From positions 1 to 64,000 of IMG/VR virus record IMGVR_UViG_3300017991_000072: 64,000 bases of DNA; one strand, 5' to 3'. Positions 36,193-42,615 of the stretch are shown piece by piece; the stretch's first letter is position 1; each line of letters begins with the position of its first letter. The notes under the pieces were generated by a model. The model saw only the letters and a list, made by a program, of their open reading frames with translations. It did not search any database and had not been told where the DNA came from. Position numbers and translations under genes: made by a program. This DNA comes from a virus.

Positions 36193-36959
36193 CCGCTGTC
36201 CTCCGCTTCACCCCCTGGAACGGGGGTCTCTGGTTCGCTGGTTCCGTTCGTGTTCCCGCCTTCTTCGTCCTCCCCCTCTTCTTCCTTTGGACGTTCCTTC
36301 CCGTTCAAGAGACAGTCAAAGGAAGTCCACAGCTCCGCGTTGATCTTGATGAACGCCTGTTCCTCTTCCCTGGTGGTCTTCTCTTCCTCCACCAGCTCCG
36401 CCATCCTCCTGGACAGGATGGCGTTCTGGGCCGTCATGGTCTTGGCCGCGAAGGGAACACAGCCGGTCAGAGTCAGCGCCAAGAGAAGGAGGCCCGTGGC
36501 CTGGGCCGCGAAGGCTGACGCCTTGGCCAGCTTCCTCTTCAGCCTTCTCTTCACCTTCGCCTCCTCCTTCTTCTTCAGCTTCTTGACCATCTCCCTGGTC
36601 AAGTCTCTGTATTCGTCGGGGGTTGAAACGTAGACTTCCTCCGGCGGAGAGTGATATTCACACCAGCCGTCTGACCCGTATTCTCTACAGATGTGGGTTC
36701 GTCGCTGTCTATGAATTGAACAGCGTCCCCGTTCAAGATACTGGCAAGGGATTCTGACGTAGAGCGTCCAGGCTCCTTCTTCTGGTCTTCCTCCATCAGT
36801 CTCCGGAGTGAATCCAATGACTGTCTGTCCGTTTCTATACAGATACCAGAGGCCATATTCCCATTCCTCCAAGGTGGTGGGCTTGTCCAGCTCCATTCCG
36901 AAATACTCACAACACCGTCCGCCACATTCAGGGGGACATCCACGGGGGTTCTGGGCCAT
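36189..36959 (-). CDS. YkgJ-like Cys-cluster domain fused to lipobox-like segment, 256 aa
   Basis: The ATG at 36959 follows AAGGAGGAGACG. Residues 8-100 have the Cys pattern of YkgJ/UPF0153 metal-binding proteins (CPPECGGRCCEYF, then CQYLERGRCSIH and CREYG). A very basic helix follows, then LLLLALTLTGC near residue 165, which looks like a lipoprotein signal with lipobox LTGC, then a coiled coil and an acidic tail. The second half may start internally at an ATG before VKKLKKK and form a separate lipoprotein (spanin-like). First gene of the late operon. Confidence 0.7.
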   Translation of the reverse strand: MAQNPRGCPPECGGRCCEYFGMELDKPTTLEEWEYGLWYLYRNGQTVIGFTPETDGGRPEEGAWTLYVRIPCQYLERGRCSIHRQRRTHICREYGSDGWCEYHSPPEEVYVSTPDEYRDLTREMVKKLKKKEEAKVKRRLKRKLAKASAFAAQATGLLLLALTLTGCVPFAAKTMTAQNAILSRRMAELVEEEKTTREEEQAFIKINAELWTSFDCLLNGKERPKEEEGEDEEGGNTNGTSEPETPVPGGEAEDSG

Positions 36960-37013
36960 CGTCTCCTCCTTGTCTTCGTGTAGGGATAGGTCTGGGGAAG
37001 TCTGTCAGGATCC

Positions 37014-37043
37014 ATAATACCCCAGAACAGTCCGGACCATCAA
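37014..37043 (-). promoter_or_regulatory. candidate late-operon promoter (TTGATG-18-TATTAT)
   Basis: On the minus strand TTGATG (37043-37038) and TATTAT (37019-37014) are 18 bp apart, with the palindrome GTCCGGAC in the spacer and a TTGACA further upstream (37057-37052). It points into the 36 kb late operon, whose first ATG is at 36959. Divergent from the first early promoter at 37208. Confidence 0.55.
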
Positions 37044-37090
37044 GCCGGGTTTGTCAAGGGGGTCCGGTTTCGCGTGTGGGATCCGGGGCC

Positions 37091-37116
37091 ATGCTCCCCT
37101 CCCCTACCGTCCCGGA
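37091..37116. promoter_or_regulatory. composite element, copy F (ATGCTC + CCGTCCCGGA)
   Basis: ATGCTC at 37091 and CCGTCCCGGA at 37107 match the left part of the composite elements at 39773, 42747, 44113 and 53793. ATCCGGGG stands 14 bp to its left. It lies in the divergent control region between late and early promoters, so an operator role is inferred. Confidence 0.55.
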
Positions 37117-37207
37117 CACACTATACTGTAGGCCGCGCCCACGGACGCCCCCACATCTTGGGCCTGAAAAAAAGTTCTCCCTGGGTCATTTTTTCTTCAT
37201 TTTTCTC

Positions 37208-37236
37208 TTGACAAATGGACGGGGATGGTTTAGACT
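37208..37236 (+). promoter_or_regulatory. early promoter P1 (TTGACA-17-TAGACT)
   Basis: Preceded by the T-rich block TTTTTTCTTCATTTTTCTC shared with the other early promoters. Six bases separate the -10 from the ATG at 37243, so the transcript is predicted to begin at that ATG. Confidence 0.85.
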
Positions 37237-37242
37237 ATAGCC

Positions 37243-37536
37243 ATGATGAACGAAGAAACAAACCCCAAACCCCAGGAGGCCAAGATGATCACCCTGACAG
37301 ACGAACAGATAGCCGTAGTGGCGGAAGCGGACAGCGTTCATGACTACGCCTGGTCCTACATCACCATCAGGAAACAGACCGCGTCCTTCCAGCGGGCCTT
37401 CTACCTGGTGGAGACGATGGTTCACAAGGCTGAACACATGGAACTGGCGGAGGACCAGGTGTCAGGGCTCCAGGTGGCCACGGAATGGCTGAAACATGAG
37501 ATCAAGAACGCGGGCCACCCAGTAGCCGGACTGTAG
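37243..37536 (+). CDS. early protein, 97 aa (or 83 aa from ATG 37285)
   Basis: Two in-frame starts: a leaderless-type ATG at 37243 (with ATG 37246) and ATG 37285, which follows CAGGAGGCCAAG. The 14-codon leader is P/K/N/E rich. The core protein is helical (ITLTDEQIAVVAEADSV...), small and acidic, and unrecognised. First gene of the first rightward unit, followed by a hairpin (37545-37573) and a second gene. Confidence 0.75.
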   Translation: MMNEETNPKPQEAKMITLTDEQIAVVAEADSVHDYAWSYITIRKQTASFQRAFYLVETMVHKAEHMELAEDQVSGLQVATEWLKHEIKNAGHPVAGL

Positions 37537-37544
37537 AACCCCAC

Positions 37545-37573
37545 GGGCTCCCTGGGGATCACCCAGGGAGCCC
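37545..37573 (+). other. intercistronic GC hairpin
   Basis: GGGCTCCCTGGG and CCCAGGGAGCCC form a 12-bp stem with a short loop. No U-tract follows, so it is not a standard terminator. Similar hairpins separate most co-transcribed early genes. Confidence 0.7.
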
Positions 37574-37595
37574 AGAACCCCAGAAGGAGGACCCC

Positions 37596-37787
37596 ATGAT
37601 ACGGACGAAGAAAGCCAAGAAGGTTCTGACGAAGAAGGAACAGCGCCACCTGACAGAGTCCAACATACACACCATGGCCGCCATGGAGCGCCAGGTGGCC
37701 TTCCTGAAGACCTACGAAGGGAACCCCACCATCTATCCCTGTTGGGAGTGTAGGGCCATAGCCCGGAAGCTTGGTCTGATGGACTGA
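37596..37787 (+). CDS. small early protein, 63 aa, CWEC motif
   Basis: The ATG at 37596 follows AGAAGGAGGACCCC. It is basic at the N-terminus (IRTKKAKKVLTKKEQR) and has YPCWECRAIARKLGL near the C-terminus, a single CxxC. Possibly a minimal zinc or RNA-binding protein. Unknown. Confidence 0.7.
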   Translation: MIRTKKAKKVLTKKEQRHLTESNIHTMAAMERQVAFLKTYEGNPTIYPCWECRAIARKLGLMD

Positions 37788-37803
37788 CGCCCAGGACCCC
37801 CGT

Positions 37804-37842
37804 GACCCCTGGAGAAAAAAATTCTCCAGGGGTCATTTTTTC
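37804..37842 (+). terminator. intrinsic terminator fused to next promoter
   Basis: GACCCCTGGAGAA and TTCTCCAGGGGTC form a 13-bp stem followed by ATTTTTTC. The T-run continues directly into the -35 of the next promoter. Confidence 0.85.
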
Positions 37843-37854
37843 TTCATTTTTCTC

Positions 37855-37883
37855 TTGACTTTTCTGGCTCCCTGGGTTACAAT
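37855..37883 (+). promoter_or_regulatory. early promoter (TTGACT-17-TACAAT)
   Basis: Same T-rich upstream block as P1. Six bases separate the -10 from the ATG at 37890. Confidence 0.85.
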
Positions 37884-37889
37884 AAGATC

Positions 37890-38324
37890 ATGGAAACACA
37901 GAAAACACCCCAAACCCCCAAGGAGGAGACGATGAACTGGACCAAAGAAATCAGCCAAGAGGCCGCTGACAAGGTGAAGAAGGCTGGCTACGTGGACCCC
38001 ACAGCCAACCATCACCTGATCTCTGAAGCCGCCGCTGAAGCCCACACGATCCTGGGCCAGGAGATCTTCCTGGCGAAGGACCACGCCTGTGAAGTCAGCG
38101 TCCAGATCCCCAAGACGATCACGGATGAATTCCAGGCCACCTATGACGCCTACAAGCTGATCATGATGGAGATGGAAGCCATCCACCCGGCCAACAAACC
38201 AGAACTGACGCCCCAAGGCTATGACCGCCTGATGGCTGGCCTTCAGGAAAAGGCCGCGCCCCTTCGTTCCAAGCTTTACTCCCTGGAGATGGTCCTGGTG
38301 TCCATCGTCCAGGCCCAGATCTGA
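37890..38324 (+). CDS. early protein, 144 aa (130 aa from ATG 37932)
   Basis: Dual in-frame starts: ATG 37890, six bases after the -10, and ATG 37932 after AAGGAGGAGACG. The leader encodes METQKTPQTPKEE. The core is alpha-helical and acidic with no Cys or membrane segment. Unknown function; likely takeover or regulatory protein by early position. Confidence 0.75.
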   Translation: METQKTPQTPKEETMNWTKEISQEAADKVKKAGYVDPTANHHLISEAAAEAHTILGQEIFLAKDHACEVSVQIPKTITDEFQATYDAYKLIMMEMEAIHPANKPELTPQGYDRLMAGLQEKAAPLRSKLYSLEMVLVSIVQAQI

Positions 38325-38333
38325 CGAACCACG

Positions 38334-38360
38334 GGGGAGGGACCACGGGGGTCCCTCCCC
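38334..38360 (+). other. intercistronic GC hairpin
   Basis: GGGGAGGGACC pairs with GGTCCCTCCCC. No U-tract. Separates the two genes of this unit. Confidence 0.7.
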
Positions 38361-38391
38361 TTCCCCCAACCCCACAGAGGAGGACAAGAAG

Positions 38392-38826
38392 ATGAAAGCC
38401 ACCAAGGACCAGATCAGAGGAATAGTAGGAGTCTTCCAGGACATCCTGGCCAAGGCGGAAGACAAGCTGAACACCAAGGAGATGGAGATGACAGAGCCCT
38501 ACGCCCACTACACTCCCGCCAAGGACGGAGGGACCTACAGGGCTGTCTGTCTGAATGACCTTCCCAGTGAAGCCTTCCAGGCCATGGACTCCGCCACGGA
38601 GGCCGTCTCCCGCGCCAAGATGGTCATCAGGGAAGGACTCCGCTTCTGGGAATTGGGTCAGATCTCTGATGAAGACCTGGTCTTCAAGGCCGCCCAGGCC
38701 AACGTCAACCTGGCCATGGAGGCCGTGGACAAGGCCCTGGAAGCCCCCAACCCCAGGCCCAAGACCAGGCCCAGGCCCATCAAGGCCAGGTTTGGGGAGA
38801 CCAGGCCAGCGTTCCCCGTGTCATAG
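38392..38826 (+). CDS. early protein, 144 aa
   Basis: The ATG at 38392 follows AGAGGAGGACAAGAAG. Helical core with Y-rich middle (YAHYTPAKDGGTYRAV). The C-terminal 25 residues are a P/R/K repeat (NPRPKTRPRPIKARF) that may be disordered or bind nucleic acid. Second gene of its unit; unrecognised. Confidence 0.75.
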   Translation: MKATKDQIRGIVGVFQDILAKAEDKLNTKEMEMTEPYAHYTPAKDGGTYRAVCLNDLPSEAFQAMDSATEAVSRAKMVIREGLRFWELGQISDEDLVFKAAQANVNLAMEAVDKALEAPNPRPKTRPRPIKARFGETRPAFPVS

Positions 38827-38835
38827 TTGACACAG

Positions 38836-38872
38836 CCCCCTGGTGAAAAAAAATTCGCCAGGGGGTCTTTTT
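38836..38872 (+). terminator. intrinsic terminator fused to next promoter
   Basis: CCCCCTGGTGAA and TTCGCCAGGGGG form the stem, followed by TCTTTTTTC. One internal mismatch. It leads directly into the promoter at 38887. Confidence 0.85.
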
Positions 38873-38886
38873 TCTTCACTTTTCTC

Positions 38887-38915
38887 TTGACAAATGGGGG
38901 ACCATGGTTTATAAT
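38887..38915 (+). promoter_or_regulatory. early promoter (TTGACA-17-TATAAT)
   Basis: Consensus -35 and -10. Six bases separate the -10 from ATG 38922. Confidence 0.9.
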
Positions 38916-38921
38916 AGAGCC

Positions 38922-39383
38922 ATGATGAAGGAAGGAAACAAACCCCAAACCCCCCAAAAGGAGGAGGACCTGATGATGACCCTTCAAGAAGCTACCGCTG
39001 GACTGATCGCTGGAACCGTGACCACGGATGACCTGAAGGTCCAAGGGTTCACGGCTGATGAACTGATCGCTGTGGTGGAGGCCATCCCGCCGTTCACAGG
39101 CTGTCCCTGTTGTTCGGATGAAGAGCCCGGCGCTGACTACGCGGACTTCAACATGTCCCTGTCCCGTCAGTTGGCCTTGGCTGACGTGAAGGTCTGTGGG
39201 TCCTGTGGAGCCATCCACGGAACCGTGGAGACCTGGGAAGCGGCCCACATGGTCTACCACCCCACGATGGTGGCCAAGGCCACGGGGGAGGAGATCTACG
39301 TGGACCTGACGATCCGTTCAGAGAATGAACGGTTCCATGGCTGGATGGACTCCGCCACCAAGAACCTGACCCAGGTTGGCTAG
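38922..39383 (+). CDS. early zinc-binding-like protein, 153 aa (136 aa from ATG 38973)
   Basis: Dual starts: ATG 38922/38925, and ATG 38973/38976 after AAAAGGAGGAGGACCTG; in frame, 17 codons apart. The core has GCPCCSDEEPG and KVCGSCGAIHG, two Cys pairs about 35 residues apart that could form one zinc site. Helical before and after. Unrecognised; may relate to the zinc proteins of the right arm. Confidence 0.78.
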   Translation: MMKEGNKPQTPQKEEDLMMTLQEATAGLIAGTVTTDDLKVQGFTADELIAVVEAIPPFTGCPCCSDEEPGADYADFNMSLSRQLALADVKVCGSCGAIHGTVETWEAAHMVYHPTMVAKATGEEIYVDLTIRSENERFHGWMDSATKNLTQVG

Positions 39384-39400
39384 GACCTGGGAGGAAGCCA

Positions 39401-39424
39401 GGGAGGGACCCGTGGGTCCCTCCC
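39401..39424 (+). other. intercistronic GC hairpin
   Basis: GGGAGGGACCC pairs with GGGTCCCTCCC around a 2-nt gap, followed by TTCTTC. A weak terminator function is possible, but another gene with its own SD follows at once. Confidence 0.7.
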
Positions 39425-39457
39425 TTCTTCGTTCAACCCCAAACCCAGGAGGAGACG

Positions 39458-39664
39458 ATGACCAGAGAAGAGGCCCAACGGATGGACCCAGAGGAGGCCA
39501 AGCTGAAGGCCAAGAGACTGGCCCAGGAAGCTGATGAACTGATCTCCAAGATGGAACTGGCCCACCCCCATTCCCAACGCTACACTGAACTGTGGAACGA
39601 ACTGACAGCCGTGGAACAGGAACAGCTAGTTCTGACCTGGGCTCCAGGCTACGGAGCCTGGTGA
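39458..39664 (+). CDS. small early protein, 68 aa
   Basis: The ATG at 39458 follows CAGGAGGAGACG. Acidic, all-helical (EEAKLKAKRLAQEADELISK), no Cys. Unrecognised. Last gene of its unit, before a strong terminator. Confidence 0.75.
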   Translation: MTREEAQRMDPEEAKLKAKRLAQEADELISKMELAHPHSQRYTELWNELTAVEQEQLVLTWAPGYGAW

Positions 39665-39722
39665 CGGAATAGAGCCCAGGCCCTACCCCTGGCGAACGAT
39701 CCAGGGGAGGGACCTGGGACGG

Positions 39723-39756
39723 GAGCCCCGGCGTTCAGACCGGGGCTCTTTTTTTG
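39723..39756 (+). terminator. intrinsic terminator
   Basis: GAGCCCCGG and CCGGGGCTC stem followed by seven T. Ends the unit starting at 38887. The composite element copy A lies just beyond. Confidence 0.9.
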
Positions 39757-39772
39757 TCTGGATCCCCTGGCC

Positions 39773-39827
39773 TATGCTCCGCCTCCGCACCGTCCCGGAT
39801 GTGGTATTATCCCACCACAATGTCAAG
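39773..39827. promoter_or_regulatory. composite element, copy A
   Basis: TATGCTC (39773), CCGTCCCGGAT (39790), then the inverted repeat TGTGGT-8-ACCACA (39800-39819) and GTCAAG (39822). Same order as copies B and C. Lies between a terminator and a promoter; operator, enhancer or partition role inferred. Confidence 0.65.
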
Positions 39828-39877
39828 AGAAGAGTGAAAAAAATTTCGTCTGGTGTCAAGATTTCTTCATTTTTCTC

Positions 39878-39907
39878 TTGACTTTTAGGATTGACCTGGG
39901 GTATAAT
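39878..39907 (+). promoter_or_regulatory. early promoter (TTGACT-18-TATAAT)
   Basis: Preceded by ATTTCTTCATTTTTCTC. Unlike most, no ATG stands at the predicted start; a long structured leader follows. Confidence 0.85.
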
Positions 39908-39913
39908 AGGGCC

Positions 39914-40001
39914 ACAGTCAAGATAGTTGACTGGTTGAATTCGGATCTTTGACAACTGAATAACGGACACAGAAACCCCCAAACCCCAAGGAGGGAAACC
40001 C
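39914..40001 (+). promoter_or_regulatory. long 5' leader with hairpin and rRNA boxA-like sequence
   Basis: CAGTCAA-5-TTGACTG forms a 7-bp hairpin (39915-39933). Next comes GATCTTTGACAACTGAATAA (39944-39963), which closely resembles boxA-type antitermination signals of bacterial rRNA leaders and spacers. The gene's SD (AAGGAGGG) follows at 39989. A Nus-type antitermination site is inferred and could allow read-through of the downstream terminators. Confidence 0.5.
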
Positions 40002-40241
40002 ATGGACGTGTTCTCTGTTCTGATCATCGTGGCTGTGGTTCTGACCAAGGTGGAGGCCCTGGAGGACGCCCTGGAGGCTTCTGAAGCGGACTTCTTCCCC
40101 GCCCAGGTCCTTGTGGTCCTGGTGGCCAGGGACGCCCTGGTGGGAGCCCTGGCGGGCTTCCTGGAGACGGGAACGGGGCTCCAGGATCTCCTGGACGCGG
40201 CCCTGGACCTGGATGACGCCCTGGTCAAGCTGGCGAAGTAG
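40002..40241 (+). CDS. small hydrophobic/acidic early protein, 79 aa
   Basis: The ATG at 40002 follows AAGGAGGGAAACCC. N-terminus VFSVLIIVAVVLTKVEALEDALEA is hydrophobic then acidic; the rest is L/A/D/V-rich. It may be a membrane-associated peptide or an acidic mimic. It is the only product of the boxA-like leader unit. Function unknown. Confidence 0.7.
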   Translation: MDVFSVLIIVAVVLTKVEALEDALEASEADFFPAQVLVVLVARDALVGALAGFLETGTGLQDLLDAALDLDDALVKLAK

Positions 40242-40248
40242 AAACAGA

Positions 40249-40284
40249 CCCCCAGAGAAAAAAATTCTCTGGGGGTCATTTTTT
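40249..40284 (+). terminator. intrinsic terminator fused to next promoter
   Basis: CCCCCAGAGAA and TTCTCTGGGGG with an A5 loop, followed by TCATTTTTTC, then directly the T-rich block of the next promoter. Confidence 0.9.
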
Positions 40285-40297
40285 CTTCATTTTTCCC

Positions 40298-40326
40298 TTG
40301 ACTTTTAGGAATGGGTGGTTTATAAT
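40298..40326 (+). promoter_or_regulatory. early promoter (TTGACT-17-TATAAT)
   Basis: Six bases separate the -10 from ATG 40333. Confidence 0.9.
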
Positions 40327-40332
40327 AGGGTC

Positions 40333-40638
40333 ATGATGAACGAAGGAAACAAACCCCAAACCCCCAAGAAGGAGGAAACCATGAACCAGATGACAACGAA
40401 GAAGAACGCGGGAAGAGACATGGTCCGGAAGGTGAAGGCGGAACAGATGTCCTTTGTGACGGAGGACCAGTTGGCCGTTATCGCGGAGGACGATGAAACC
40501 AGGATGACCCCCATCCTTGTCCGCTGTGGGAATGGACGCTTCACGTGTCCCGCCCAGAACGCGGCCTGGTTCATTGACATCATCACCAAGGAAGGGACGG
40601 ACTACGTCAGGGACGCCTCCATCTACTCCAGCTACTAG
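40333..40638 (+). CDS. early protein, 101 aa (85 aa from ATG 40381)
   Basis: Dual starts: ATG 40333/40336 at the predicted transcript start, and ATG 40381 after AGAAGGAGGAAACC, 16 codons apart in frame. The leader encodes a MNEGNKPQTPKKEE-type peptide. The core has a basic start, a helix and RCGNGRFTCPAQNAAWF with two Cys. Unrecognised; single-gene unit. Confidence 0.75.
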   Translation: MMNEGNKPQTPKKEETMNQMTTKKNAGRDMVRKVKAEQMSFVTEDQLAVIAEDDETRMTPILVRCGNGRFTCPAQNAAWFIDIITKEGTDYVRDASIYSSY

Positions 40639-40652
40639 CCTGAACCCCTCCA

Positions 40653-40690
40653 GCCCCCCAGAGAAAAAAATTCTCTGGGGGGCCTTTTTT
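40653..40690 (+). terminator. intrinsic terminator fused to next promoter
   Basis: GCCCCCCAGAGAA and TTCTCTGGGGGGC stem followed by CTTTTTTC. Confidence 0.9.
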
Positions 40691-40703
40691 CTTCACTTTT
40701 CTC

Positions 40704-40732
40704 TTGACTTTCTTGACGGGGTGGGCTATAAT
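40704..40732 (+). promoter_or_regulatory. early promoter (TTGACT-17-TATAAT)
   Basis: Six bases separate the -10 from ATG 40739. Confidence 0.9.
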
Positions 40733-40738
40733 AAGATC

Positions 40739-41191
40739 ATGGAAACAGCGAACAAACCCCAAACCCCCAAACCCCAGGAGGACAGAATGTCAGTCACACA
40801 GTTCAGCGCGGAAGCCGTTTCCCAGATGGCCCACAGCATAGCCGCCCACGCCCGTCTTGATGAAGAGTTGGCGGAGATCATCCTGGAGTCCAAGGCGGCC
40901 CACCACGCTGGCCGCGTGGAGTTCAACCTGGACACGGATGACGTTTCCTTCAAGCTGGTCCACTACATGAGGCTGTCCAACCTGGTGGCCTACTCCATCC
41001 AATACCAGGAGCCCATGGTTCCCGTCTACACCATTGATGACTACTACGGGGAACCCCTGGTGGCCAAGGAGCTGGCGGAGGAAATTGACCACTGGATCTA
41101 CAACGTCCAGACCAACGCGGGGACCGCCCTGGTGGACCCGCTCTGGTTTGAACTGTTCCAGGCTGTCAGGGACCACCTGGCCGCGAAGTAG
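40739..41191 (+). CDS. early protein, 150 aa (134 aa from ATG 40787)
   Basis: Dual starts: ATG 40739, and ATG 40787 after CAGGAGGACAGA, 16 codons apart in frame. The core is mixed alpha/beta and acidic, with YSIQYQEPMVPVYTIDDYYGEP in the middle. No known motif. Single-gene unit between two terminator-promoter cassettes. Confidence 0.75.
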   Translation: METANKPQTPKPQEDRMSVTQFSAEAVSQMAHSIAAHARLDEELAEIILESKAAHHAGRVEFNLDTDDVSFKLVHYMRLSNLVAYSIQYQEPMVPVYTIDDYYGEPLVAKELAEEIDHWIYNVQTNAGTALVDPLWFELFQAVRDHLAAK

Positions 41192-41204
41192 CCCACGGCC
41201 TCCA

Positions 41205-41242
41205 GACCCCCAGAGAAAAAAATTCTCTGGGGGTCATTTTTT
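41205..41242 (+). terminator. intrinsic terminator fused to next promoter
   Basis: GACCCCCAGAGAA and TTCTCTGGGGGTC stem, then ATTTTTTC. Confidence 0.9.
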
Positions 41243-41255
41243 CTTCATTTTTCTC

Positions 41256-41284
41256 TTGACTTTTCCCCGGGGATGGGTTACAAT
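41256..41284 (+). promoter_or_regulatory. early promoter (TTGACT-17-TACAAT)
   Basis: Six bases separate the -10 from ATG 41291. Confidence 0.85.
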
Positions 41285-41290
41285 AAGATC

Positions 41291-41563
41291 ATGGAAACAG
41301 GAAATCAACCCCAAACCCCGAAGGAGCCCAAGATGAAGATGAACCCCAACGGATCAGTCAGTTTCAGCTATGAAGAGATCGTGGCGGCGGCGGAAGAGAC
41401 CAAGAAGGCGGAAGCGGCCCGCGCCAACGCGCCCATGATGGCCGTCAGCTATGAAACCCCCGTAGGGACCTTCAAGGACTGGATCAAGGCGGCGGAGCGC
41501 GTGGAGGCTTTGGACATGGACCCCGTGGAGGTCATCAAGGTAGTCAGAACCCCTATCAGCTAA
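41291..41563 (+). CDS. early protein, 90 aa (76 aa from ATG 41333)
   Basis: Dual starts: ATG 41291, and ATG 41333 (or 41339) after AAGGAGCCCAAG, in frame. Helical and Ala/Glu-rich (AAAEETKKAEAARAN), then VGTFKDWIKAAERVEALDMDP. Unrecognised. First of three genes before the terminator at 42415. Confidence 0.75.
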   Translation: METGNQPQTPKEPKMKMNPNGSVSFSYEEIVAAAEETKKAEAARANAPMMAVSYETPVGTFKDWIKAAERVEALDMDPVEVIKVVRTPIS

Positions 41564-41577
41564 GGACAGGAACCACG

Positions 41578-41601
41578 CCCCCCCAGGATCCCCTGGGGGG
41601 C
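41578..41601 (+). other. intercistronic GC hairpin
   Basis: CCCCCCAGG and CCTGGGGGG with a 4-nt loop. No U-tract. Confidence 0.7.
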
Positions 41602-41630
41602 CAACCCCAACCCCAACGAAGGAGGACACG

Positions 41631-42029
41631 ATGAACAGACAAGCCAAGATCCCCCAGGAGATGGCCACCTACCTGGTGGACGCGGAGGACAAAGGCTGGA
41701 CCGGTGGCCAGGTGACCAGGTGGGTCCGGAACTGGATGAAGGACCTAGTCTGGGATGACAAGGACCCCCTGGGGGAGTCCGTGGCCGTGACCGTCCCCTG
41801 TTCCCTGGTGGACCAATACGGGAAGCTGATGGCCAAGGAGGACGAAGTCAGGACCTTGATGGAGACCAGAGCCCAGACCCTTGGCCTGGTGTCCTGTGAC
41901 CCCAGGTCTGAAGAGTACAGGGAGACCAGGAGGAAACACCTGAACCTAGTCAACGCCCTGGACATGGTCAGGGAGTCCAGGAGGAACCTGGAAGACGCCA
42001 TGACCTGGGTCCTGTTGGCCCAACTGTAG
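41631..42029 (+). CDS. early protein, 132 aa
   Basis: The ATG at 41631 follows GAAGGAGGACACG. Helical, with W residues near the N-terminus (GWTGGQVTRWVRNWMKDLVW) and a C-terminal coiled segment. No motif recognised. Confidence 0.78.
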   Translation: MNRQAKIPQEMATYLVDAEDKGWTGGQVTRWVRNWMKDLVWDDKDPLGESVAVTVPCSLVDQYGKLMAKEDEVRTLMETRAQTLGLVSCDPRSEEYRETRRKHLNLVNALDMVRESRRNLEDAMTWVLLAQL

Positions 42030-42042
42030 ACGAACCCAACGC

Positions 42043-42068
42043 GGCCCCCTGGGGAGACCTGGGGGGCC
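42043..42068 (+). other. intercistronic GC hairpin overlapping SD region
   Basis: GGCCCCC pairs with GGGGGCC just upstream of AAGGAGGACCCC and ATG 42081, so folding could tune access to the SD. Confidence 0.6.
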
Positions 42069-42080
42069 AAGGAGGACCCC

Positions 42081-42386
42081 ATGGAAGGACAAGAACCCAA
42101 GATGGTCTCCGTCATGGTGGCGGAGAAGCTTCTACAGGATTATGACACGGCCTTGATGGGAGCCAGGAACATGGAGGGACGCCTATTGAACGCTGAACAG
42201 TGTCTTCTCCAGTCCGTCCTGGACTGTGACCAGGAAGCCTATGAAGAGGCCCTGGCCCAGAGGGACAGGGTCCAGGCTTCTCTGGACCTGGCCAAGAACC
42301 AGGCGGCGGCCCTGTCCGTCACGATAGCCAAGAAGGCCCTTCAAGACTGGATGACCCCAGGGACTCCAGTCTTCCCAGAGGATTGA
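42081..42386 (+). CDS. early coiled-coil protein, 101 aa
   Basis: The ATG at 42081 follows AAGGAGGACCCC. Nearly all helical with heptad-like spacing (RLLNAEQCLLQSVLDCDQEAYEEALAQ is part of it). Two Cys, no zinc pattern. Unrecognised. Confidence 0.78.
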   Translation: MEGQEPKMVSVMVAEKLLQDYDTALMGARNMEGRLLNAEQCLLQSVLDCDQEAYEEALAQRDRVQASLDLAKNQAAALSVTIAKKALQDWMTPGTPVFPED

Positions 42387-42414
42387 ACCACGGGTCCTCC
42401 CGTGGGTTTGGGGT

Positions 42415-42450
42415 GGGGCTCCCCCAGGGGTGGGGGAGCCCCTTTCTATT
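42415..42450 (+). terminator. intrinsic terminator
   Basis: GGGGCTCCCCC and GGGGGAGCCCC stem followed by TTTCTATT. Ends the three-gene unit. Its T-tract overlaps the -35 of the candidate ncRNA promoter. Confidence 0.85.
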
Positions 42451-42477
42451 GACTTCAGGCGGACCATGGTCTACACT
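42449..42477 (+). promoter_or_regulatory. promoter of candidate small RNA (TTGACT-17-TACACT)
   Basis: Spacing and sequence match the other early promoters, but the base triplet six nt after the -10 is TGA rather than ATG, and no ORF follows. Confidence 0.6.
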
Positions 42478-42483
42478 GAAGCC

Positions 42484-42570
42484 TGATCCACAGGGAACGG
42501 CGGGGCTTCCCCGTCCTCCTTGGGGTTTGGGGTAGGGGTCCAGGAGGGGTCCTGGACCCCTCTTTATATT
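42484..42570 (+). ncRNA. candidate small RNA, about 85 nt
   Basis: Predicted to start near 42484 from the promoter at 42449-42477. It contains a CGGGG-CTT-CCCCG hairpin and ends in a strong terminator (GGGGTCCAGG/CCTGGACCCC, 42535-42560, then TCTTTATATT). There is no SD-led ORF. Function unknown; transcription is inferred from sequence only. Confidence 0.5.
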
Positions 42571-42615
42571 GTGGTTCTTCTTGAACAGCTCCCCCACATG
42601 TGGTATGGTGGAACC

